NCBI RefSeq assembly: GCF_000599885.1
Contig: NZ_JFGT01000006.1
Coordinates: forward strand, 1 to 64,000
Length of the DNA: 64,000 bases
Direction: 5' to 3'
From: Pantoea sp. IMH
GTDB lineage: Bacteria > Pseudomonadota > Gammaproteobacteria > Enterobacterales > Enterobacteriaceae
The position numbers were made by a program, and so were the translations under genes. Under the pieces are notes generated by a model, which did no database searches, was not told the origin of the DNA, and saw only the letters and a list, made by a program, of their open reading frames with translations. Position 1 is the first letter of the stretch, and each line of letters begins with the position of its first letter. Shown here piece by piece: positions 48,085 through 55,428 of this stretch.

Positions 48085-48092
48085 CTACGCTT
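48085..48092 (+). promoter_or_regulatory. Sigma-S-type -10 of osmF
   Basis: GCTACGCTT with CTACGCTT as the core, 30 nt before the osmF ATG. The orthologous yehZYXW operon is known to be RpoS-dependent in E. coli. Confidence 0.55.
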
Positions 48093-48121
48093 GTAACTAT
48101 CTTGACGAGCAGGAACATAAA

Positions 48122-49042
48122 ATGACAAAAATATCAGGAATTAGCGCGCTCGCGCTGACGGTTTTGCTGAGTCTTACCCAGGGCGCTTCTGCCGCCGAGC
48201 CGGTGAAGGTCGGGTCAAAAATTGATACCGAAGGCTCTCTGCTGGGCAATATCATTTTGCAGGTGCTGGATAAGCACGGCGTAAAAACCATCAACAAAGT
48301 GCAGCTGGGCAATACTCAGGTGGTTCGCGGCGCCATCACCGCCGGGGAGCTTGATATCTATCCCGAATATACCGGAAACGGCGCATTTTTCTTTAACGAT
48401 GAGAAAGATGCGGCCTGGAAAAATGCCCAGGCGGGCTATGAAAAAGTGAAAAAGCTGGATCGCGAGAAAAATAAGCTGATCTGGCTGACCCCTGCGCCTG
48501 CCAACAATACCTGGACCATTGCTGTACGTGGCGATCTTGCCCAGCAAAATAATCTCAATTCCCTGGCGGATCTTGGCGCCTGGCTGCAAAAGGGCGGTAC
48601 CTTCAAGCTGGCGGCCTCCGCAGAATTTATTGAGCGACCGGACGCGCTGCCTGCCTTCCAGAAAGCCTACGGTTTTACCCTCAAGCAGGATCAGCTGCTG
48701 ACGCTGGCGGGCGGCGATACGGCGGTTACGCTGAAGGCGGCCGCGCAGCAGACGTCAGGCGTTAATGCCGCGATGGCCTATGGCACCGATGGCCCCGTGG
48801 CGGCGCTGGGGCTGAAAACGCTGAGCGATCCGAAAGGCGTGCAGCCCATTTATGCCCCTGTTCCGGTTGTCCGGGAAGCGGTGTTGCAGGCCTATCCCGG
48901 CATTGCCGAGTGGCTCAAGCCGGTGTTCGCCTCGCTTGATGCACAGACGCTACAGCAGCTGAATGCAAAAATTGCCGTTGAAGGTCAGGATGCAAAAAAA
49001 GTGGCCGCTGACTATTTGCAGCAGAAGAATCTGCTGAAGTAA
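48122..49042 (+). CDS. osmF: Glycine-betaine-type ABC transporter substrate-binding protein
   Basis: Periplasmic binding protein (306 aa, E. coli OsmF/YehZ 305) of the OsmF-YehYXW importer, which takes up glycine betaine with low affinity under osmotic or stationary stress. Signal peptide ends QGASA-AEP. GSKIDTEGSLLGNIILQVL, the ligand region DIYPEYTGNGAFFF and ADYLQQKNLLK are diagnostic. Followed by yehY after 42 nt with a hairpin between. Likely RpoS-controlled. Confidence 0.95.
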   Translation: MTKISGISALALTVLLSLTQGASAAEPVKVGSKIDTEGSLLGNIILQVLDKHGVKTINKVQLGNTQVVRGAITAGELDIYPEYTGNGAFFFNDEKDAAWKNAQAGYEKVKKLDREKNKLIWLTPAPANNTWTIAVRGDLAQQNNLNSLADLGAWLQKGGTFKLAASAEFIERPDALPAFQKAYGFTLKQDQLLTLAGGDTAVTLKAAAQQTSGVNAAMAYGTDGPVAALGLKTLSDPKGVQPIYAPVPVVREAVLQAYPGIAEWLKPVFASLDAQTLQQLNAKIAVEGQDAKKVAADYLQQKNLLK

Positions 49043-49046
49043 GCCA

Positions 49047-49064
49047 GGGCCGGTTGACCGGCCC
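49047..49064 (+). terminator. Intercistronic hairpin osmF-yehY
   Basis: GGGCCGG, TTGA loop, CCGGCCC, with no T-run. Likely keeps osmF mRNA more abundant than the permease genes, as in other binding-protein operons. Confidence 0.5.
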
Positions 49065-49084
49065 GTTGCCATAGCGGGGAAATT

Positions 49085-50245
49085 TTGCGTCTGACTCTTC
49101 ACAACCGTGTGCTGCTGCTGCTGGTTATTCTGCTGGCCGTATCGCTGGCAGCCCTTCCTTTTCTGAATTATGCGCCGAATCGTCTGGTTTCCGGCGAGCC
49201 GCTGCCGCTTTCCGGACTGCTGCACGGCACAGGCTGGCTGCTGCTGTTACCGGTTCCCGCGCTGTTTCTGCTCGCTTTTCTGCGGGTGTCCGCTCTGTCG
49301 CTGGCGCTGACGCTTATCCTCAGCGAACTGCTGTTTGCCATGCTGGTTGCGCTGAGCGGCAGTCTGGCGGATGGCCTGGCGCTTGAGGGCAGTGCACTTG
49401 CCCGCACCTCCTTTGGCAGCGGCTTCTGGCTCTCCGCCGCGCTCTGTCTGCTGGCGGCGGCGGATGCGATTTCCCGCCTGACGCCGCGTCCCTTATGGCG
49501 ACTGCTGCTCAACGGACAGATCTGGTTACCGGTCATCTTCATCCTGCTTAACGGTCAGCTCGACGGGCTGGCGCTGCTGAAAGAGTACGTTAACCGGCGT
49601 GAAGTCTTCGACCATGCTCTCGCGCGGCATCTGCTGCTGCTGGCGGCAACGCTGCTACCGACATTGCTGATTGGCATTCCTCTGGGCTGGTTTTGCTACC
49701 GGAAAAGCGCTGCGCAGTCGCCGGTGTTCGCTGCGCTAAATGTGATTCAGACCATTCCTTCCGTTGCGCTTTTCGCCCTGCTGATCGCGCCGCTGGCTGG
49801 CCTGGCGAAGGCCTTTCCTTTTCTGTCCGGTCTTGGGATTAGCGGGATTGGTATGGCACCGGCCCTGATTGCTCTGGTGCTCTATGCGCTTCTGCCGCTG
49901 GTGCGCAGCGTGGTGGCTGGCCTTGAGCAGGTGCCGAAAGAGGTGATCGAAACCGCACAGGGAATGGGGATGACCCCGCGCCAGATTTTCTGGCATGCCG
50001 AAGTGCCGCTGGCGCTGCCGGTGCTGCTCTCCGGGCTGCGGGTGGTGTCGGTGCAGACCGTTGGTATGGCGGTGATTGCCGCCCTGATTGGCGCCGGTGG
50101 ATTTGGCGCCATTATTTTTCAGGGCCTGCTGAGCAGCGCGCTCGATCTGGTATTGCTGGGCGTGATCCCGGTTATCGCGCTGGCGGTGACGATTGATGCG
50201 CTATTCAAATTTCTCATTTCAGTGGCCGAGGCGAAGCGCCGATGA
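49085..50245 (+). CDS. yehY: ABC transporter permease YehY
   Basis: A 386-aa inner-membrane permease, E. coli YehY 385 aa. An N-terminal membrane region of about 170 residues is followed by the permease domain with [20 protein letters not shown] and the EAA loop [26 protein letters not shown]. The start is TTG at 49085 (GGGGA upstream). [13 protein letters not shown]...[10 protein letters not shown] aligns with the E. coli start, supporting it. Overlaps yehX by 4 nt. Confidence 0.95.
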   Translation: MRLTLHNRVLLLLVILLAVSLAALPFLNYAPNRLVSGEPLPLSGLLHGTGWLLLLPVPALFLLAFLRVSALSLALTLILSELLFAMLVALSGSLADGLALEGSALARTSFGSGFWLSAALCLLAAADAISRLTPRPLWRLLLNGQIWLPVIFILLNGQLDGLALLKEYVNRREVFDHALARHLLLLAATLLPTLLIGIPLGWFCYRKSAAQSPVFAALNVIQTIPSVALFALLIAPLAGLAKAFPFLSGLGISGIGMAPALIALVLYALLPLVRSVVAGLEQVPKEVIETAQGMGMTPRQIFWHAEVPLALPVLLSGLRVVSVQTVGMAVIAALIGAGGFGAIIFQGLLSSALDLVLLGVIPVIALAVTIDALFKFLISVAEAKRR

Positions 50246-51177
50246 TTGATTTTAACGGAGTCAGTAAATATTTCGCGGGCAAACCGGCTGTCAGTAACCT
50301 GACGCTCAATATTGCCGAAGGGGAGTTCACGGTACTGATTGGCACCTCAGGTTCCGGGAAATCCACCACGCTGAAAATGATTAACCGCCTGATTGAGCAT
50401 GATGAAGGCAGCATTCAGTTTGCCGGAGAGGAGATCCGCCGCTTCAACCCGCAGGATCTGCGGCGCAGAATGGGCTATGCCATTCAGTCGATCGGCCTTT
50501 TTCCCCACTGGACGGTGGAAAAAAATATCGCCACCGTGCCGGCGTTGCTTAAGTGGCCTGAGGCACGTATTGCTGAGCGCGTCAGCGAGCTGCTGGCGTT
50601 GCTGAACCTCGATGAGCGTTTCCGGCACCGCTATCCTCATCAGCTTTCTGGCGGTCAGCAGCAGCGCGTGGGCGTGGCGCGGGCGCTGGCTGCCGATCCG
50701 GAAGTGTTGCTGATGGATGAGCCGTTTGGCGCACTGGACCCGGTGACGCGCGGCGCGCTTCAGCAGGAGATTGTGCGGATACATAAGCTTTCAGGCCGGA
50801 CAATCGTGCTGGTCACCCATGATATTGATGAAGCTCTGGCGCTGGCAGACCGGCTGGTTCTGATGGATGGCGGTAACGTGATCCAGCAAGGTACGCCGGT
50901 AGAGTTGCTGACGCGGCCGCAGAACGATTTCGTGCGGGATTTCTTTGGCCGGGGAGAGCTGGGCATCCGGTTACTCTCGCTGGGCAATGCCGGTCAGGCA
51001 GCGCGTCGCGGAGAGTGGCTGGAAGGAGAGGCGATCCTGGAAAGCCTGTCGCTACGTGAAGCGCTGTCGGTTTTTATCGCGCGGAAAATCGACCGGCTGC
51101 CGGTGGTGGACGGGAAAGAGAAACCGCTGGGGGTACTGCATTTTGCCGATCTCCTGCGGCAGCGGGGGGCGATGTAA
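50242..51177 (+). CDS. yehX: ABC transporter ATP-binding protein YehX
   Basis: 311-aa ATPase of the ProV/OpuA class that drives the OsmF importer. Walker [10 protein letters not shown] near residues 34-42, Q-loop [12 protein letters not shown], signature LSGGQQQR, Walker [14 protein letters not shown]-loop THD. A C-terminal CBS-like regulatory part ends [20 protein letters not shown]. Start overlaps yehY, and its stop overlaps yehW by 1 nt. Confidence 0.96.
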   Translation: MIDFNGVSKYFAGKPAVSNLTLNIAEGEFTVLIGTSGSGKSTTLKMINRLIEHDEGSIQFAGEEIRRFNPQDLRRRMGYAIQSIGLFPHWTVEKNIATVPALLKWPEARIAERVSELLALLNLDERFRHRYPHQLSGGQQQRVGVARALAADPEVLLMDEPFGALDPVTRGALQQEIVRIHKLSGRTIVLVTHDIDEALALADRLVLMDGGNVIQQGTPVELLTRPQNDFVRDFFGRGELGIRLLSLGNAGQAARRGEWLEGEAILESLSLREALSVFIARKIDRLPVVDGKEKPLGVLHFADLLRQRGAM

Positions 51178-51902
51178 TGCGGCTGTTACGCGATCCGCTG
51201 CTGTGGCTTATCCTGCTATTTATCACCTTACTGCTGCTGATGCCCTATAGCGGAGCGCTGTTTGCCAGCTGGTTCCCGCAGCTGGACAGGCCGCTTTACC
51301 AGCAGGAGAGTTTTCTGCAGCTGGCGCTGGCGCATATCAAACTGGTGGCAATATCCAGCCTGTTCGCCATTCTTATCGGGATGGGCGCCGGGATTCTGGT
51401 AACGCGACCGGCTGGCCGCGAATTTCGTTCACTGGTGGAGACGCTGGTGGCGGCCGGACAAACCTTTCCGCCCGTAGCGGTACTGGCGGTGGCGGTGCCG
51501 GTGATGGGATTTGGCGAAAAACCCGCTATCGTGGCGCTTCTGCTTTACGGGCTGTTGCCGGTACTTCAGGGGACGCTGGCCGGGATGGCGGCGGTGCCTG
51601 AGAGTGCGCGGGAAATTGCAGAAGGGGTGGGAATGAGCGCGTGGCAGAGGCTCTGCAAGGTGGAGTTGCCGCTCGCTGCGCCGGTGATCCTGACCGGCAT
51701 CCGTACCTCGGTCATCATCAATATCGGTACGGCCGCTATTGCCTCAACCGTGGGAGCGAAAACGCTGGGCTCACCGGTGATTATTGGCCTGAGCGGCTTC
51801 AATACGGCCTATGTTATCCAGGGAGCCTGTCTGGTGGCGCTGCTGGCCATCGTGACGGATCGCCTGTTTGAGCGCCTGCTGAGACTGTTTAAGAACGGAT
51901 AA
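51177..51902 (+). CDS. yehW: ABC transporter permease YehW
   Basis: 241-aa second permease of the OsmF system (E. coli 243). [23 protein letters not shown] and the EAA loop [29 protein letters not shown] are visible. Last gene of osmF-yehYXW. Its last 14 nt overlap the 3' end of yohO on the other strand. Confidence 0.95.
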   Translation: MRLLRDPLLWLILLFITLLLLMPYSGALFASWFPQLDRPLYQQESFLQLALAHIKLVAISSLFAILIGMGAGILVTRPAGREFRSLVETLVAAGQTFPPVAVLAVAVPVMGFGEKPAIVALLLYGLLPVLQGTLAGMAAVPESAREIAEGVGMSAWQRLCKVELPLAAPVILTGIRTSVIINIGTAAIASTVGAKTLGSPVIIGLSGFNTAYVIQGACLVALLAIVTDRLFERLLRLFKNG

Positions 51903-51993
51903 GGATGGTATAGCCAGTCAGCATAACGCCGCCAATGCCGCCCAGCGCCATCAGCAGAAAGATAAAAATCACACCAATTTTTTGCAGGTTCAT
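51889..51993 (-). CDS. yohO: Small membrane protein YohO
   Basis: A 34-aa protein, too short for routine gene calling: it starts [12 protein letters not shown], continues [12 protein letters not shown] and ends [10 protein letters not shown]. It is one hydrophobic segment with charged ends. It matches E. coli YohO (35 aa) by eye in KIGVI and [11 protein letters not shown], and lies between mlrA and yehW. Function unknown. The RBS is weak (GGGCAACGGC). It is convergent with yehW and overlaps it by 14 nt. Confidence 0.85.
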   Translation of the reverse strand: MNLQKIGVIFIFLLMALGGIGGVMLTGYTILIRS

Positions 51994-52154
51994 GCCGTTG
52001 CCCGTTTGTCTGAAGCAGAAAGAGGGGAAAGTATACCGTTTTTCTCCGGGGCGGGTTAAGCCTTTGCGGGGATTTTATTCTCCCTGTTCAGGCTGAGGTA
52101 TCAGGGCAGGAAGAGAGTAATCTTCCTTCCGCCTCACAGGGCAGTAAGGCTGCC

Positions 52155-52886
52155 TTAGCTGTGCTGATGAGTAATCAGAAAGCCCTGATCCTGCCAGTGC
52201 GTTATCAGCTCCTGCTGCCTGCGGCTGAGCGGTTTACCGGTAAAGACAAACAGCTGCTGGCCGGGAAAGAGTTCCGGGCGCGGCATCGCCAGAGGCTCCG
52301 CCAGCACGTCCATCCGCCAGCCCTGCTGAGAGAGGCGCCAGGCTTCCATCCACAGACGTGTCCTGTCTTCCGTTTCCCAGCCGAGGATCAGCGCATCTTT
52401 ACCGGGCTTCTTGCGTGAGCCAGCCAGGCAAAAAGCAACATAATCGATAATGGCGCCGTCCAGCAGGCTGCACATGACGCGGGCGGTATTCTGATCGAGT
52501 CCCAGCCGCTGCCTGATCGGCACAAATACGTGATCGATCAGGGCGTCAGCGGGATGCTCACGCCCGATAGTGGCGATTTTCGTGCGTAGCTTTGACGGCC
52601 TGACCAGTCTGAGCACCGCCATCATCTCTTCCTGTAGCGCGGTCCAGCCGTCATGAATGTTGACGTTACCGCCTTCCAGTAGCGCCTTAACTTTCCCTAC
52701 CGGCACGCCGCTTTCCACCCAGCGCTTGATCTCCTCAATGCGCAGGATGTCCTCATCGTCAAACTGGCGATGTCCCCCTTCAGTGCGCTGCGGCTTAATC
52801 AGCCCATAGCGGCGCTGCCAGGCGCGCAGCGTGACGGGGTTGATGCCGCAACGTTCGGCGACGTCACCAATACTGTACAATGCCAT
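52155..52886 (-). CDS. mlrA: MerR-like transcriptional regulator MlrA
   Basis: 243-aa regulator, same length as in E. coli, where it activates csgD for curli and biofilm formation. The N-terminal MerR helix-turn-helix reads [26 protein letters not shown] with wing HRQFDDEDI. The C-terminal part resembles a cobalamin-binding-like domain without an evident cofactor His motif. Divergent from the XRE-GNAT pair, sharing a 158-nt control region with CTGTACAA boxes. Confidence 0.95.
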   Translation of the reverse strand: MALYSIGDVAERCGINPVTLRAWQRRYGLIKPQRTEGGHRQFDDEDILRIEEIKRWVESGVPVGKVKALLEGGNVNIHDGWTALQEEMMAVLRLVRPSKLRTKIATIGREHPADALIDHVFVPIRQRLGLDQNTARVMCSLLDGAIIDYVAFCLAGSRKKPGKDALILGWETEDRTRLWMEAWRLSQQGWRMDVLAEPLAMPRPELFPGQQLFVFTGKPLSRRQQELITHWQDQGFLITHQHS

Positions 52887-52928
52887 AAACTCCCTGCTCC
52901 CGCTTGTAATAACTTCTGGCTACGCACC

Positions 52929-53018
52929 ACCGTAGCGAACTCTGCATTACTGTACAACTATTATTTACCTGTACAACTTGATCCCGCTCAGTCAGCCTGT
53001 AATATCTCATAAATGAGA
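52929..53018. promoter_or_regulatory. Divergent mlrA / XRE control region with MlrA-type boxes and dyad
   Basis: CTGTACAA occurs at 52950-52957 and 52969-52976 (and again at 52873-52880 inside mlrA). TTGTAC-N17-TACGGT on the minus strand (52929-52957) could be the mlrA promoter. TTGATC-N16-TAATAT (52978-53005) could serve the XRE gene. Just after that -10 is the perfect palindrome TCTCATAAATGAGA (53005-53018), with a further TTTGAGAA at 53031-53038. Confidence 0.55.
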
Positions 53019-53044
53019 AAATTTCCCTTATTTGAGAATTACCG

Positions 53045-53605
53045 ATGACTTCAACCCCAACTGACGTACGGCTGGCGCGGCGGCTCTGCGCGCTGCGGCT
53101 GGAAAAGGGCTGGTCGCTGGAGACGCTGGCGGAAATGACCAGCATCAGCCGGGCCACCCTTTCAAGAATAGAGCGCGGAGAGAGCAGTCCTACGGCGTCG
53201 CTGATGAACCACCTCTGCATCGCCTATGGACTGACCATGTCACGTCTGCTCAGTGAAGTGGAAGCGGAGGGCCCAGACTATCTGCGTCTGGCCGATCAGC
53301 CTGTCTGGCACGATCGTGAAAACGGCTTTGAAAGACGGAGCGTTTCGCCACCTGCCAGCCAGTTCAGAGGGGAGATGATCGAAGGCAGGCTGCGCGGCGG
53401 CGCATTGATTGAATACCATGCGCCCCCCGTTGATGGCATTGAGCAACATATCTGGGTACTTGGCGGCGTGCTGAATTTCAGCATGGGCCAGCATCAGTGG
53501 CGGCTGGAAGCGGGTGAGTGCCTGCGCTTTCATCTTTCCGGTCCAACTGCTTTTCACGCGCCTGACGAAGCAGGCGCTCACTATGTTCTGGTGGTGTGTC
53601 GATGA
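53045..53605 (+). CDS. XRE family regulator with cupin domain
   Basis: 186-aa DNA-binding protein. Helix-turn-helix at about residues 10-65 (RLCALRLEKGWSLETLAEMTSISRATLSRIERGESSPT), then a small cupin fold (HIWVLGGVLNFSMGQHQWRLEAGECLRFHLSGPTAFH) that probably binds a small ligand. Members often repress neighbouring genes and themselves. Overlaps the GNAT gene by ATGA, so they act together. A palindrome lies just upstream of its start. Confidence 0.88.
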   Translation: MTSTPTDVRLARRLCALRLEKGWSLETLAEMTSISRATLSRIERGESSPTASLMNHLCIAYGLTMSRLLSEVEAEGPDYLRLADQPVWHDRENGFERRSVSPPASQFRGEMIEGRLRGGALIEYHAPPVDGIEQHIWVLGGVLNFSMGQHQWRLEAGECLRFHLSGPTAFHAPDEAGAHYVLVVCR

Positions 53606-54126
53606 CAATTATTCAGTATGAGGAGTTAAGCGCGGCACAGGCCGCTGCCGTAATGGCCGGACTGGCTGAGGTTCTTGATGGCTGCGTCGCTGAGGGGGCG
53701 AGCATCGGCTTTGTCAGCCGGGATCCTCTTCCGGTGAACAGGTTCTGGCAGGCGGTAGTGGCGGATATCGCCAGCGGCGACAGACGGCTGCTGGTGGCGC
53801 GTCAGCAGGAAAAGATTGTGGCGACGGTCATTCTTCAGCCTTGCGGTATGCCTAACGGCCGCCACCGTGGCGAGGTCGCTAAATTGCTGGTCCATCCTGT
53901 GGCCAGGCGGCAGGGTATCGCGCGGGAATTGATGCGCCGTATTGAGCAGATGGCGAAGCAGGCAGGCCTGAGATTGCTGGTGCTGGATACGCGAAGCGGT
54001 GATGTGGCGGAGCAGCTCTATCACTCCCTCGGCTGGCAAACGGCGGGTCAGATTCCCGACTATGCGCAATCCACCTGCGGCAGCTACGATCCTACTACGC
54101 TGATGTATAAAGTGATTCAGGCCTGA
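53602..54126 (+). CDS. GNAT family N-acetyltransferase
   Basis: 174-aa acetyltransferase. The acetyl-CoA loop is HPVARRQGIARELMRRIE (about 97-114), preceded by the strand GEVAKLLV and followed by LLVLDTRSGDVAEQLYHSLGW. The acceptor is unknown. XRE-cupin/GNAT pairs often deal with small amines or antimicrobial compounds, which is inference. Start ATG at 53602 overlaps the XRE stop by 4 nt. A GTG two codons upstream is less likely. Confidence 0.87.
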   Translation: MTIIQYEELSAAQAAAVMAGLAEVLDGCVAEGASIGFVSRDPLPVNRFWQAVVADIASGDRRLLVARQQEKIVATVILQPCGMPNGRHRGEVAKLLVHPVARRQGIARELMRRIEQMAKQAGLRLLVLDTRSGDVAEQLYHSLGWQTAGQIPDYAQSTCGSYDPTTLMYKVIQA

Positions 54127-54490
54127 GCGAGAGAGACTGGCTTAGGTCGGCTTAACGTTTTTGATAAAGCGTCTCGCCAGGAACAGGACACACTGATAAA
54201 GGCGCCGATAGCCTTGTCGCTGGTAGCCCGACCCGCGCTTTGCTGGTGCGGGACGTTTGACTTCTCCATCCCAACTCTCATTCCCCTGCCAGCAGTTGAG
54301 GCGGGTTTACGTCAGCCGGGCTCCTTTTCGTGCGCGATCTGGGCCAATCGCCCTTCAGGGATTGAATGACTCGTTCGATTTCAGTAATGTGAATCTGGTC
54401 ACTTTCCGGGCTACAGCGCTTCGGCTTTTCTGACTGACCACCCTCCCTGTTAACACCTTTGCCCGCGCAGCGGGTGGACGACCTGATCCT
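54127..54490. other. Interval between the GNAT and DUF3750 genes
   Basis: No gene assigned in 364 nt. A minus-strand frame ending at 54278 reads protein-like over its last ~50 codons (ITEIERVIQSLKGDWPRSR) but has no start with a proper RBS in the interval. It may be a decayed gene or chance. Confidence 0.35.
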
Positions 54491-55264
54491 ATGTTTTTTG
54501 CGAAAATGATTGGCCTTGGCTTGCTCTGCATCATGCTGCTCTCCTTTGGGCAAAGTTATCTGAAAGCGACCCACAGCGGTGCGAAAATCACCGGACAAGA
54601 CTGGGCAACGGCCCGCCGTGACTCTGCGGGCGTGGCGCCCAGCCCGCTTCAGTTTAAAGAGACGGCGATTGTGCAGGTCTATACGGCACCCACCTTTGGC
54701 TGGCGGGGGCTGTTTGCCGTTCATCCGTGGATTATTTTTAAAAAAGCGGGGGAAACGCAGTTTCAGCGCTATGAAGTCGTCAGCTGGGGCAGTACCAATG
54801 TGGTTCGCCATAATTATGCGCTGCCCGATGGTTACTGGTTTGGCGCGCAGCCTGTACCGATCGTCGATCATCGCGGCGCGGCGGCTGAGGCGATGATCCC
54901 GCATATTGAGGCCGCCATTAAGCGCTATCCCTGGCCTCATACCTATCGGGTCTGGCCGGGGCCCAACAGCAATACCTTTCTGGCCCATATCGGCAGAGAA
55001 GTACCTGAACTCAGGCTGGATTTGCCCGCCAACGCCATCGGTAAAGACTTCCGCTCGCTTGCGCATCCGGTGGGCCTTCCTCCTTCCGGCAGAGGGATTC
55101 AGGTTACGCTGCTCGGCGTGCTGGGCCTGACGCTGGGTGCCGAAGAGGGGGTGGAAATCAATCTGCTGGGGCTTAATCTGGGCGTCGATGTCCGCTCGCC
55201 GGCGCTGCGTCTGCCTTTTGTCGGCAGGCTGGGAAGTGAGAAGTCGATCGGCGAGGCAGAGTAA
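54491..55264 (+). CDS. DUF3750 domain-containing protein
   Basis: 257-aa protein with an N-terminal hydrophobic segment (MFFAKMIGLGLLCIMLLSFG), acting as signal anchor or signal peptide, so membrane-bound or periplasmic. The body (VQVYTAPTFGWRGLFAVHPWIIFKK, WPGPNSNTFLAHIGREVPEL, GIQVTLLGVLGLTLGAEEGVEINLLG) fits DUF3750, unknown function. It stands before dinG with 164 nt between and no operon link, because dinG has its own SOS box. Confidence 0.83.
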   Translation: MFFAKMIGLGLLCIMLLSFGQSYLKATHSGAKITGQDWATARRDSAGVAPSPLQFKETAIVQVYTAPTFGWRGLFAVHPWIIFKKAGETQFQRYEVVSWGSTNVVRHNYALPDGYWFGAQPVPIVDHRGAAAEAMIPHIEAAIKRYPWPHTYRVWPGPNSNTFLAHIGREVPELRLDLPANAIGKDFRSLAHPVGLPPSGRGIQVTLLGVLGLTLGAEEGVEINLLGLNLGVDVRSPALRLPFVGRLGSEKSIGEAE

Positions 55265-55385
55265 AATGTGCTGGCGCGCAGGGCTGCCATTTGCGTGCCT
55301 TCAGGCGTCGTCATTAAAGGATCAGCCTGCGACGGTTGCGGCGCGGCTTATCAAGAATGAATCCGCAAGGCTGACGCGGACGCCA

Positions 55386-55405
55386 TACTGTGTAAAAATA
55401 CAGGC
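55386..55405 (+). promoter_or_regulatory. LexA (SOS) box of dinG
   Basis: TACTGTGTAAAAATACAGGC, with the exact CTGT-N8-ACAG core, 23 nt before the dinG start. Confidence 0.9.
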
Positions 55406-55428
55406 TCTTCTGGTCAAAAGTGGTTGTC

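Noticed and set aside
54278-55066. 262-codon minus-strand frame as a gene
   Set aside because: Most of it is antisense to the better supported DUF3750 gene. Only the tail was kept as a low-interest observation.
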